Shown: positions 12,832 through 24,690 of the stretch, piece by piece | How positions within the stretch are numbered: position 1 is the first letter of the stretch | Layout: each line of letters starts with the position of its first letter | Origin: Rotaria sordida | Taxonomy: Eukaryota; Rotifera; Eurotatoria; Philodinida; Philodinidae | Direction of reading: 5' to 3' | NCBI GenBank assembly: GCA_905250125.1 | Contig: CAJNOL010000720.1 | Location: forward strand, 44,427-108,426 | DNA length: 64,000 bases | The notes under the pieces: model-generated | The model's database searches: none | What the model saw: only the letters and a program-made list of their open reading frames with translations | Told to the model about the DNA's origin: nothing | Translations under genes and position numbers: made by a program

Positions 12832-15800
12832 ATGGATATTGATATTGTTAATGCTATATTACGATTATGTACTGAAAAACAAACATGTCTATTCGAAGTA
12901 CCTTTTCTATGTAATTATTGTCTTGAACAAAATTTATGTACGAATCCTAAATATGTTCTTGCTAGTATTAAAAATTATATGGAAATATTTAAAATTAGTC
13001 GAGATAAAAATCGTATTGAATTTATTATGCCTGTTTGTATTAATTTTTTTTCATGGTTTTTGTTTTTTTGTCTTTATTATATTATTTTATAGTTTGAAAT
13101 ATGCCGAAATAAATTTATTGATGGTATTTGTCAAAATAATGATATATTATGTACAAATCTTCATCTATGTTATGATTATTTTTATACAAATTCATGTCGT
13201 TATTCAATTAATTGTCTATATCCACATATATTAACAGAAAAATATCATAAAACTATACTTGGATCATTAATTAATCTTGATTTAGATCTATTAACTAAAG
13301 CTTTTCGAGTTTATTGTCAATCTAAAGTAATACAAAAAAAGTTTTTCTTTTATCAATTTAAATTTTATTTATTTAGAAACATTTAGTATATCATAATTCA
13401 TCGAAAGTACAACAACAACAACAACAACCAATTATCCATTCATCTTTAATTAATAACCCAACACCATCATCATCTATGACAAATAATTGGCGAATGATAC
13501 CAAATTCACAAATAAATGGAAATTCATCGTGGAAAACAAATAATCGATTACTTATTACTTTAAGAACTCTTCCAAAACAACAAACAATTTCTTCAATTCG
13601 TATGTTTTTTTTTGTTAAACTATATAGTTTTTTTTCATCAATTAATAGAAAAGAAAGATATTACTACTGAAAGTAATCTTTCATTAGAATGGTCCAAATG
13701 AGCGGTACTGGTGTATGAGTCATACTTTTACGTCTCTTTCTGTTTTATTTTTCATTGTTCCAATCAATCTCTTATGCATATGGGATGTCGGTGTGTGTCA
13801 TCAGTTCATCCATACTCTGATCTTCAGGATTTCAAAATGCTAAAATTGATTGGAAAAGATATGACAGTCAAAAAATGATTCTCAAATCTACCCTCAACTG
13901 ACACTCATCATTTCGACTCTCGGAAGGAAATTTCCAGGAGACTAACAAAAGTGTTAGAGTTCGTTCTCATGAGTCCTTCACGTCCGGTTTACTGGACTTT
14001 CAACGCATTTTTGGTACTTTAAGAAAAACCAAATAATGAAGTTTCGATCCAAAGTTTAATCCCTGAATACGTAGTATATTGACTCTTAGAATGAAGGTAT
14101 TTATATTAATAATTAGAAAGATGGGACATATCCGGAGCAAATGAAAACTCTCACTGTCAAATTAACAAGTTTAAAATATTAGCGGCTGTTGGTCCGGTTA
14201 GAGGGAGATATTCGATCACAAGTTGGGTGTATAGGAACATTAGGATTACTTCCATTGCAACCAGCTGAGTAACTCAATAGTAAACTACAAGAATCTTTCT
14301 GAAATTTATCAATAGTTTCGATGTCTTCTGGAACTTAAGTAGTATCGTATTCAGTTCGAGAAGATGTTCAATAAATGCATCTTTGAACTTGATGGTTAAT
14401 CAGTTGATTTAATAGAGAATAAAAGAGATTAATTCTTCGATAATGTATATTTATGATTTCTTAAACACCAATTGCAAAAAACTGGTCAATATACCACCAA
14501 GTGATGCATCAATGTACTGTAAATTCAAATACTATACGTACAAGTCGTTTTTCACATACATCATATATTATTTTTTCATTTCGATACTATCTAAATTTCA
14601 GAAAGATATCAAAACTATTGATAAATTTCCGAAAGATTCTTGTAGTCTACTATTGAATTACTCAGTTGATTGTAATGGAAGTAATCCTAATGTTTCTATG
14701 TACCTAAATTGTGATCGAATATCTTCCTGTAACCCAGCCAACAGCCGCTAATATTTAAAACTTGTTAATTTGGCAGTAAGAGCTTTCATTTGACCCGAAT
14801 ACGTCTCAGTTTTCTAATTATCAACATAAACACCTCTATTGTAAGATCTCCTGTTTGGCACAATATGAGAGTACGCTCTCTTTGTATTGACTTATTCTGA
14901 ATACATATTCACGTTTATAACAATTAAAATAAATTTGATTGATTTATTTTAGCTGAAAAAGGTCTTCAAATATGTTGGAAACCACCAAAAAATATTCAAA
15001 CTCATTTTATCGAAGTAATTTTTAGTAATCAAATCAAGTCAGACGGAGGTCCAATACAAACACATAAAATCTATCAACATTTAGGTGTTGCACAAGTATT
15101 TTATCAAAATTTAGATAGTAAAAAAACAAACTAATTTTGATCAAATAAGATAATTCTTTCATGTATATTTTAGTTGCTGAACGAGTTGCTCTTCATGGAT
15201 CAATAACATTTCAATCATTTAGTTTTACATCACGTCTTCTACAACGAAGAATTGATAAACGTCATATATGTTTTTCAAATATACCTATTGAAACAAATCA
15301 TATTATATCATATATTGATACTGTTTCAATGCCTTATATGAAAAATAATATTGAATATTATCAAAATGATAAACAAATAATTATTGTTGAATATAATGAA
15401 GATATTGGTAAAAAAGAAAATATGAAAAAACAAAGAAAAATAATTTTTTTTTGTTTTTTATTTTTTGAAGATTTTTCAAAGATTTCTTTAAATGTTCGAA
15501 ATCATCCAGAATGTAATGGATTAATAATTAATTGTATTCAATTATATTATCCAGAAACATTATTAATTGAATATGATCAAGAATATTCTGAAGATGATAT
15601 TATTAAATTATTTGATAAGAAAAAAATTTTTCATATTAAAACTTATTCTTATTGTTCTTTTGTACATTTCTATTCTCATGATGGTAAGTTACAGCATTCC
15701 AAATTAAGAATTCATCATTCAGAAAAAATCAAATTTATAATTTATAGCTTGTTTAGATAGATCAAAGTGTCTATTCTCAAATATACTATAGTTTATTGAT

Positions 15801-18800
15801 TTTACAATTAGATTTAAGGATATTACATAGGTTTTTTTCGGAACTCACATACAGAAGAAAATAACGCAGTGATGTGAGCATGTCTATCATATATTGCTAA
15901 GTATGATAAGTGAATACAACATTCGAGCGTAAAAAAAAAAGGAAAAAACAAAATCATAGAATGAAATGAAAGTCATAACTACGTCTTCATTGACAAAGCA
16001 AATAGTCAAAGAGATTTTTGACTATTATTCCATCAATGTAGAATAGACTATGAGTCATTGTTTATTTTTGATAAACTTCTCTTTGTCATATTCTGAGTCA
16101 TGATGAGTAAAAAAACATATTATGAAATATTTTAAATCATTTGAAAATACTTCTTCTACATAATGTATGTTGATTTAGATAAATTTATAGAAAATTTTGT
16201 TTTTTTCTTAAACAGGTAACTTTTGTTGATATGTCGGTGAATGTAAGGTATTTTCATATGAAAAAGATATTCTCTTGTACATTTTTATATACATTCATTT
16301 GATTTGTTAATCTATGACAAATTACTCGAAGATTCTTTTTAAATTAGTCTATGAAAGAAAAAATCTTAAAACTTATTTCTCACAACAGGATTTTTGATTT
16401 TGATGTTTCCGTGCGTTCGAAATTTCTCCGCCAATTTTGATCGCTAGAAAGCTGTGCTATCTTACTTTATGTTATCCGGTAAAGATAAAGAGTCACTTCT
16501 AGCAATGTACCATAGTTTATTCTAGCTAGTTTTTCTTAATCATCTTCCTTTTCTTTTTCTTTTCTACACCTTCATAGAATTAGCAAACATATTTTACTAG
16601 TTTTCGAAAGTTTAGGACATATTCCTTAAAAAAAAACAAAAACCGAAATTACTCTCCACGATATTCTTGACTAAGGAACCATGTCTGAACATTTCAACAA
16701 TTAATTTTACATCCGTAGTCCAAGGAAACAGTACCGTAATCCTTCATTCCAAAAAAACGATAGTAGTTTTCTATCGAAAAAAAAAATAGGATGGCAGATT
16801 TACATTGAAATATCGTACAATTTAATGCAGTAATACACTGTTTTATAGTCGAAATGATCATCCTGGAATCATAGGTTAGTCATTTGCATCATCGAATCTA
16901 GAATAGTAACTAAAATAATGTACATCATTCATTTGTTGCTTGACAACAAAAACTATTAATCTTCTAGAAATAGAATCAAGGAGTAGTTCATATATGATCT
17001 TTGATTGTATATCAACAATATCTATCACGTTATGTGAGAGATGCAATTTTCTACCTCCATATATACTTCAACACTCCTTTTTTGGATCATGTATTACAAA
17101 ATACAATGATAAATTAAGGCCACCCCCTCCCCTCCCCTCAAAAAAGTCACTTTTCGTCGAAATTGAGATGACCTCATGGAGATATAGCTCGTCAAATGCT
17201 CTTTCATAAATGACACAAGGTTTTACTCAACATCGTTTTTTTTCCGAAAATTCTGGAAGATTTTTATCACCCCCCTATTCGAAAAATAACCGGTTTTTAC
17301 AAAAAAACCAAAAATCATTTTTCGTTTTTCTCAGAACGTGGGTTCAACGACGTATCTCCAGCAGAACTCCATCACAGTAAGAGATAAAGCCAAATATTTT
17401 TTTTTGTTTGAAAGCTTATGTGCAAAGCTAGCGACTCTCGTGGCCCTTTTTTTAAAATAAGCTTTTTTATTATCACAGAAGATAACATCTCTATCGGAGC
17501 AGCGCGATTTTTAGAGAGGTTTTTTGAGATATTGAACTTTCGCTCCGGTTTTTTCCCCTAAACGTAAGGCTTTAAAAAAAGAGCCACAAGAGTCGCTGCA
17601 TTCTGGCACGCTCTTTCAAACAAAAAAACATTAAATGTCTAGAACGAAGACCCGCATAGAAAACTTGGAGATACTAAAGAGCTATTTTTGCCCCTCGTTT
17701 GGTGCATATCTCGGTTAAACATCATGCTATAGGGCTGAAAATTTGACCATAGCCATGTCTCACCAGCCCCAATATATCCTGAAATTTTCATGTCATTTGA
17801 ATGTTCCTGGGCTGAGAGCGATATTTGAGGGGGGGGGGGGGGTGGCCTTAAGTATGAAGTTTCTATTCGATGAAATTTTAGTTGAATCCATATGATAAGA
17901 AAAAACAATCGAAGTTTATTCGAACTCTCTCTTTGTTTTTGTTCTTAAATTCTGAATTTAGATCTTGCACAATCAATTAATAGAACATTTGATAATTTTA
18001 TACGAGTGATACCAATTTATATTGACATATATTCAGAACATCATTTGAATGATTATTTGCAACGACGACAAATGGAACTTCAACAAAAACCAGCTGTCAC
18101 ACAGACTATTTCTCCATTAAATGAGACTATGAAAAATGAATCAGTATCTCCTACAAAAAATATTAATCTATCTTCTATACCTCAACCATCAACACCTATT
18201 TTACCACCTCCACCTATTAATCAACAAATAGGTTTGTTGTAACTAACTTCAAAATAAAAAAAAAACAAACATCTATATCTATCAATTCTAGAAATTCCTG
18301 TAGAACTAAAATCACCAATTAAAGAAAAAATTTGTTCTTCTTCTTCTCCTCCAAAACAAGAAACAATATTATTAAATTCTCAAGAACAATTAATTGTTGA
18401 AGAAAAAAAAAAATGAACAAGTTGTAAATAGTGATGAAGATGAAACAACAGGAAGTGAAGATGATTTTCATGATTTACCATCGGATTTTGATAATGATGA
18501 TTTATTTCTTGATGAAGCAATTGATGATCAAGGTGATATGGAATATCTTCGTAGTGCAGCTAAAAATTTAATGTCATCATTAACTGAAATGGAAGAAGCT
18601 AGTGCAAATACAGAGACAGATGATACACCACATTCATTATTATATGGTGATGATTATGTAATTACAATAAAAAGTCGTCGTTTTGCATTAGCTTTTCTTG
18701 ATTATACACAATTTCGTGTTGAAAAACAACGTAATCCAGATAAATTTCGTTTACTTGCATCACTTAAAAAATTATCAAATAATAAAAAACGATCAGATCA

Positions 18801-19154
18801 TATACAACAACAACAACATGATCAAATATTATCATCAACACCAACAATTGAAATAAAAACAAATAAGAAAAAACGAAATAAACGTAATAAAAAGAAAAAA
18901 AATACGAACAATAATGATAAAGGTATTCTATCATTTTAAATAATACTTAAAATCTTTTAATATCCTATTATTGTGACACGTATAACATATTTACTCAAAA
19001 ATTTCAAAGACTACTTTCTATGTTTGTCTTAAAATAGATTTTAAAAATTTGAATCTCAAAAAAAAAAACAACAACAAACGAATTTTATTTATTAATAATT
19101 ATTCGAATTTTTCTTTGCCTTTTTATAGACGATGAAATCGACATGACAAACTAA
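12832..19154 (+). CDS. ZAP/PARP12-like CCCH zinc-finger plus PARP14-like RRM protein (frameshifted in assembly)
   Basis: Proposed exons: 12832-13032, 13093-13326, 13377-13599, microexon 13649-13672, 14953-15117, 15174-15407, 15471-15683, 17962-18231, 18292-18922 and 19129-19154; about 739 residues if one base is discounted. The N-terminus resembles the ZAP/PARP12 RNA-binding module: a helical start, then CCCH fingers C-x8-C-x6-C-x3-H (ICRNKFIDGIC, CTNLH) and C-x8-C-x5-C-x3-H (CYDYFYTNSCRYSINCLYPH). A Q/N/S-rich linker leads to an RRM resembling the first PARP14/PARP10 RRM (PPKNIQTHFIEVIFSNQIKS, GVAQVFYQN) and at least one further RRM-like unit (KRHICFSNIPIE, then GLIINCIQL and LLIEYDQEYSEDDI). 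An acidic stretch (DFDNDDLFLDEAIDDQ) and a Lys/Asn-rich tail end it. No PARP catalytic domain is seen. An 11-A run at 18403-18413 breaks the frame; 10 A would restore it. Intron 15408-15470 is 63 nt and open in frame, so its retention would also be tolerated. The microexon is the least certain part. Confidence 0.65.
14110..14820. mobile_element. Foldback element (about 710 bp) inside an intron
   Basis: Inverted arms of about 230 bp (14110-14340 and 14580-14820) share long near-identical blocks, for example ATTAGCGGCTG against CAGCCGCTAAT and CATTAGGATTACTTCC against GGAAGTAATCCTAATG. The outer ends are TAATTAGAAA and TTTCTAATTA. No transposase. It accounts for most of the 1.3-kb intron 13673-14952. 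Confidence 0.75.
17114..17851. mobile_element. TTAA-flanked (piggyBac-like) MITE inside an intron
   Basis: The ends are TTAAGGCCACCCCC at the left and GGGGGTGGCCTTAA at the right, so TTAA lies at both edges as expected for piggyBac-type insertion. Inside is a nested hairpin: GCTAGCGACTCTCGTGGC near 17428 pairs with GCCACAAGAGTCGCTGC near 17582. Non-coding. It sits in the 2.3-kb intron 15684-17960; the rest of that intron (15684-17113) is AT-rich with no element I can define. Confidence 0.65.
18403..18413 (+). other. Homopolymer frameshift (11 A)
   Basis: Reading from GAAG into the A run, 11 A give a TGA immediately after EEKKK, whereas 10 A read on as EEKKNEQVVNSDEDE through about 170 further codons. 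Sequencing slippage is the simplest explanation; an inactivating mutation is possible. Confidence 0.7.
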
Positions 19155-19155
19155 C

Positions 19156-19161
19156 AATAAA
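19156..19161 (+). terminator. Polyadenylation signal of the ZAP/RRM gene
   Basis: AATAAA starting 2 nt after the TAA of the last proposed exon. The placement supports the short final exon at 19129-19154. Confidence 0.45.
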
Positions 19162-19445
19162 AATATAAATTCACAGATATACACACAATGGTATTAATCG
19201 AGAAATGATACTGATATTAAACATTGTTTTCTTTTTGATAAAAGAATTTATTTTTTTTTTTTGTTTTTTGTTTTTTGTAATTGTTTATTGTATTATATTT
19301 ATGTGTGAAACAAATGGCAACTATTATAAATAAAATGAAACGTGATATTATAGATAATAGAAAAGAAATTTGAAAAAATTTCAATAAATATCCCTAATCA
19401 TATAACAACAAACCTAAAGAAAAACAAAAAAAAAACTCATTCTCC

Positions 19446-19838
19446 TCAAATAACTGGAGTTGTTTTTCGTCCAAAAAGTAACCAAATAATCAAACCTGAA
19501 AGAAAAAAAAATATTTGTAAAATTTATATAATATTTACAAAAAAAACAAAACAACAATACATACCACCTATAGGAAAGATTATAATCAATAAAATCCAAA
19601 GTAATTTTCCAACAATAGTACGAGGAGTTCCAAGAACATCAAAAATAGCAATAATATCAAGAATTATTATTATCTAATATAAATAGAATAGTTCAAGTTT
19701 TATTTATTTACTTATATATTTACTTACAAGACCACCAATACCTCCACCTATATATCCACCTATATTTCCATCAGCATTGACTAGATTGCATAAATATGAT
19801 AGAAATATAAATGTAAACGGTATTGAATATAACGACAT
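19446..19838 (-). CDS. Small PLDc_N-domain membrane protein with signal peptide
   Basis: Three exons on the minus strand (19728-19838, 19565-19673 and 19446-19495) splice in frame to 89 residues. The N-terminal hydrophobic signal (IPFTFIFLSYLCNLVNA) is followed by a Gly-rich segment. The signature of the phospholipase D-nuclease N-terminal (PLDc_N) family comes next: a transmembrane helix with LDIIAIFDVLGTPRTIVGKL, then LWILLIIIFPIGGLIIWLLF and GRK. This domain occurs alone in small membrane proteins of bacteria and eukaryotes and at the N-terminus of cardiolipin synthases; the function of stand-alone forms is not established. The introns are 54 and 69 nt. The gene is convergent with the ZAP/RRM gene, about 290 nt from its stop. 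Confidence 0.78.
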
Positions 19839-22800
19839 TATTGTTGATATTTAATATTTAAGAAGGTGTCTGATGCCGACCGTTTAAAACTTTGTTATCA
19901 TGAAAATATTCGAATTAGTCATTCATTTGAATCTATAGTATAAGCCTTTATCTTTCCAAACGATCGAGAATACAAAAAAAAACAATACTTTTTTTTTTGA
20001 AGCAAATGCTTTTTCTCATTAAGCGACAAGACACATGTGTGTTCCACTCTTTGATACCCCATTTCAACTGAATACTATTTCATGTACTTTTTCACAAGGT
20101 ATTCTGTTTTTAATCTTGAGCAAATACATTTTAGGTTGACACTTAAAATTTCACATATTTTTTTTTGTCTCTTTAATTGCAGAAAATGTGCACTCTCAGT
20201 TCGTTTCTTACTATTGACAAAATCAAAATGAATAAATCATATAAAATATTTTAATCTTTCAGAAAAAATAACTCCATTTATATTAAAATATATTTCATTT
20301 TATCAAACATGTCATACACTGAGCTAATTTTACGAATACACACATTCGACATCCTCTTGAAGGAAATTACCGAGTCTTATTTAACAATACTATCATGACT
20401 TTTTTCCCCATTTCTATGAGTAACTCTCACTAATGAAAAAAAAACAAAGCCGTCTATTTTGTCCGAAGGCATGACTTTTGTATATGATAGATAGCAAATC
20501 GAAAAGTGCAACAAAATTGTTACGATTTTTTAGACACATGATCAAAAACATATTTCTTTTATAAAAACAAACCAATTGGAAGTATCTTGTATAGCATATT
20601 ATTTGAAAATGTTTTATTGATAAATAATGTTTATCTTACTTTATTATTCCTATTGTTATGATAAATCAGAAAGACTAATCGAAAGATTCTAATACAAACT
20701 TTCTTTTCCTATCCGTGGTTTCCAATAACAGATAGATTTATTATTTTACCTAAACAATCTTGATATACGTAGACGATTCTGTTCACAAAACAAAAAATTA
20801 TTTGATTTACTAATATAAAAAAACAGTCATTTAACCTCATGAAATGTTAGATTGGATAATAACTTAAGTTGTCCGTCATGTTGAATCGAGTAGAAGCATT
20901 TTTCTTTAAAGTTTGAAATCGATCTTTAATTGGTAAAACTTGTTGTGGGCGTATATCTCACGATGTCGCTTGATATTCAACTATGATTTTAGTAAGACTT
21001 TGTAATGAACTTTGGCAGAATTCATTCGAAGTTGTATTGAGTCATGCAACGGTTGAGGTGGATGTCGATGTATGTCTTCTTTGCATCTACGTGCACACTC
21101 GCACCCACATTCTATGCCATTAGGAAGTAATTTACTGGCTACTCAAACAGACAAAATTTTGGAAAAACACATTTAAACACATGAAACCGTTCATTTTCCA
21201 GCATTTAAGCGCATTTGGCACAAAATAGTCGTGAAAACACCAGAAAATCTAAGTTTTCAACGTGAACCGGCATAAATTCTTTTAGTCGCATATATTTTGC
21301 ATATGTCAAAATTCAAAAAGTTAGTTTTCTGAACGTTATTACGCTCAAATTTTCTCTCACGTGCGTGTTAATCGCACGAAGGTCTAAACTTGACACGGTT
21401 TTTTTCACAATATTTTTGCTGAAATGATTGAAGCAATAATTTATAATCGTGCTAGTGCTTGAAAAATAAATATTTTGACCGTTTTCGATACAAATATTTC
21501 CATTATGATTGATATTCAATATTTCTGTTTTTCAACAATCAAAATCCGATAATTATAAGCGTGTTCTGAAGCTAAACTTTTCATTCGTATTTTATTAAAC
21601 ATTTTAAACGAGTTATGAAAAAAATCATATTACTGTTTTCTCTACCAATTTTTAATATCTATGGCCGAAACTTTCAGAATACAATTAATAATCAGACATG
21701 TATCTGTCATACAAATATAAGACTAAACGACAATTCTGTGCAGAATTAATAGAGAAAATTGAATATAGTTTACTCTTGTCATGGAAAAAGTTATACAATT
21801 TTTTCATAACTGATGAAAGGCTACAGTTCTTTATTGAAATCCACGATAAACCTGAACAGCAGTGTTTCGCTTACGAATATGTCCTATGAACGCTTATTCA
21901 TTAGCACTGAAAGAATCAGCTCATTTGATCAAAATATGGCGAAAATATTCAATTTTTTCTTCCGTAAACTGACTTTTGAATCATCCGTACGCATCATTCG
22001 GTTACTTGTAGTTGCATGCATGAGTGCCATGCTTGATTGTTTAAACGAGTGTATGTCAGTATCCTAGATGACCGAAGCTAATCAATGTGCATCCCATGTC
22101 TTAGCGGCTCCGCTCTTACAATGCATCTTTTTGATTTCATATTGATCGACATTTACCTTTCTCTTTCTCTTTTCTCTCGATATATGATATCATACTTTTT
22201 CTTTAATGTAATATCTTTCTATCACTTTATCTTCTTTTTTTGTTGTATTCATTTTTCTCTTTCGTCTCCCCTTGGATGTTCGAAATGACATATATATTTG
22301 CTCTTTTTTCTCTGTTCTAATTGGTCTGATATAGTGTAGTTGTTGTGTACGTGTGTGTGTGAGAATATTTTTGGTTTAGTAAAAATAAAAGAAAGAAGAT
22401 CAACAATCTTTTCTTCATAATACTATGCTTGCTGCTTTTTTATGCAGATTTTGATGATTCCATGAGTATTTAAGTATGTGACATGCAATTAATCACTCAG
22501 GCTAGAATACAATGTAAAAAAAATCCCTGGAATAATAACCCTTTAAAGAGTTTATGCTAGTGCAACAGATAAATAGCCCTTTTTTACCGTTTAAGAAATC
22601 TTCGTAAATCCTTTCATAAATCCTTTAGAAAGAGTATATGAAAAGGTTTATAAGCTTCAATTACCATCTGTGAAAGGGTTCATAATATTCATGAATCCTT
22701 AAGCCCTTCGGTAAAAAATCGATTTGTATCCCAGAATAACTGATCTAGCTGAAAATTCCAGAAAATATGGATGTGAGTCTAGGGAACTTACAGTAAAAAT

Positions 22801-23929
22801 TTCAGCTCGAAATATTGGGTTGTTCCAGAGTTATCTCTATATCAATAGCCCAAAAGTAGGTCTCCGTGCGTCTCAGATTTCTCTCCCAAAGTTAATGATA
22901 CAGATTTCGGATTGGCGTCAAAATGTAGCCAACACTTGCTGCTACAATGTAACAGAGCCCGATTTTTAAATTCTTCGTTGTTAAATTCTTGTGTCAGTTT
23001 TTTCTTGAAAACTTCGAAAAAATAGGGATATTCCTAAGAAAAAAGGTTCAGTTCTCTTAAAAATTAAGTCAAAAATAAAAAACACGAAGCTAGTAAGTTG
23101 TTAAGCACAACTTTCTCTTCAATTTAAAAGCTCTCTAGCATGTAAAATGGCTGCGCAATCTGGGACGCACAGCCTAAAAAAACTCGTTTTGACAAAAAAT
23201 GGCAAACAAAGTTGAACTTGGGAAATCCAGTGTTTTTCCCTTCGTAGAGCGATTTATGAGGGATTACATGGAGAGGATGTATGAAGCGCACTTGCTAGAA
23301 CATGTGGGATATGTTCTCCAAGTTAGAAGCCTATTGGCAAAGTCATAGGAATCCAGAAACTAAAATTTACCAAAGATTTTCTGCTTGTGAATTTTTCACA
23401 AAATCTCTTGAAAATCGTAAAAAAAACCGTCCGAAAACTTCTCGAAACAATCGTAATAACTAAGAATAACAGTGATTCTGAAAGTAGAAAATGTGAGCTA
23501 TTCGACTATGTAGAAATCTTAAAACTTGATATTTTTGACAGGGAATGCCTTAAAAGGTTTGCTATACACTACACTTTATTTTATGAACTACACAATGTTT
23601 ACGAGAGAGTAATCAAAAAGATCCTTAAATTACCAAAACGATTGAAAATTCCATAGCACTCAGACATTGCTCGAACACAGTAACACATAACACTGCATGC
23701 AAAAAAAACACAACGAAACTGAACCGTTTCATTTTACTTATCTCACAGTATGTTGCAAAAAAACATAAAAACAACTGAATAATGAAAAGAAAAGAAAAAA
23801 GTAAATTATCTTCTTTCATTTCTGTCATAAAACGCTCCGTGACTATCAGCGGAAATGAATCAACACGAAGGAAATTAGAGTAGAAATTTTATTAACATAT
23901 TTTCATCTACAAAAAAAAACTGATTAACT
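19839..23929. other. Gene-poor AT-rich region
   Basis: Short ORFs only, none with recognisable domains, splice structure or coding character. I see scattered short inverted similarities (for example around 22590 and 22710, CCCTTTTTTACCG and CGGTAAAAAATC) but no element with defined ends. One CACCCACATTC motif lies near 21105. Confidence 0.4.
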
Positions 23930-24690
23930 ATCTGGAAAGCGAATGACAGAAACAAAATAAATATAAATGAGCTTGTTTCAATTTGCTCATTAAATACTCA
24001 TTCTCAACTATGAGCAGAACTAAATATAGAATAAAGAAGCAAACTGAACTGCGTTATTTAATTTCTCTTATCAGACCTTGAACAACTATGATTATAACAA
24101 GAAGAAAATTGAACTACATTAACTTATTCGATTTTTCTCAATAACATGCTGGACAATTATCGGAGTAACTAAATGAAGACAAGAAAAGTAAAGTTATTTT
24201 TTCCCGATTTCATTCTTCTCTGGTAACGATCGGAGAAAACTAAATGAAGAAAGAGAAAATGAAAGTAAAGTAACCTATCCAATTTTTCCCGTAGAATGGT
24301 CAGCAGTTATTGAAATAACTACATGAAGAAACGAGAAGTAAAGTTAATTTTCCGGTTCCACTTCTCTGCTAAAGTGACCATCAGCAATCTGGAAAATTAA
24401 ATGGAGAAAGAAAAAAGTAAACTAAAAGTAACTTCTTCAAATTTTCTTCTAAAATGCATGAAAATTATTGCCATACGTATTAGAGGAAAAGAAAAACTAA
24501 AGTAAGTTATTGGTTTTGTTGCATAAAATGTGCGACAACTCTCAAGATAATTATATGAAAAAAAAAGAAAAGTTAATTAAAGTAAGTTATTCGATTTTCA
24601 TCATAATATTATTATAAAATGTGAGGATACTCAAATGACGAAGGAAAAAATCAAAATAAATCATTTTTTTTTGTTTCTGTAATGAGATGT
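23930..24690. repeat. Diverged tandem array, unit about 75-80 bp
   Basis: A motif recurs about every 75-80 bp: a U-rich TTATTCGATTTTTCTC-like stretch, then an ACAATTATCGGAGTAACT-like stretch, then ATGAAGAAAGAGAAA and GTAAAGTAA. About eight to ten copies can be followed, strongly diverged, clearest between 24110 and 24600. It is not in phase with any ORF. Confidence 0.55.

Noticed and set aside
13649-13720. An alternative end of the ZAP-like gene at a TGA shortly after KKDITTESNLSLEW
   Set aside because: Splicing at 13672 keeps the frame into the RRM exon. I prefer one long gene, though two genes remain possible and are flagged for testing.
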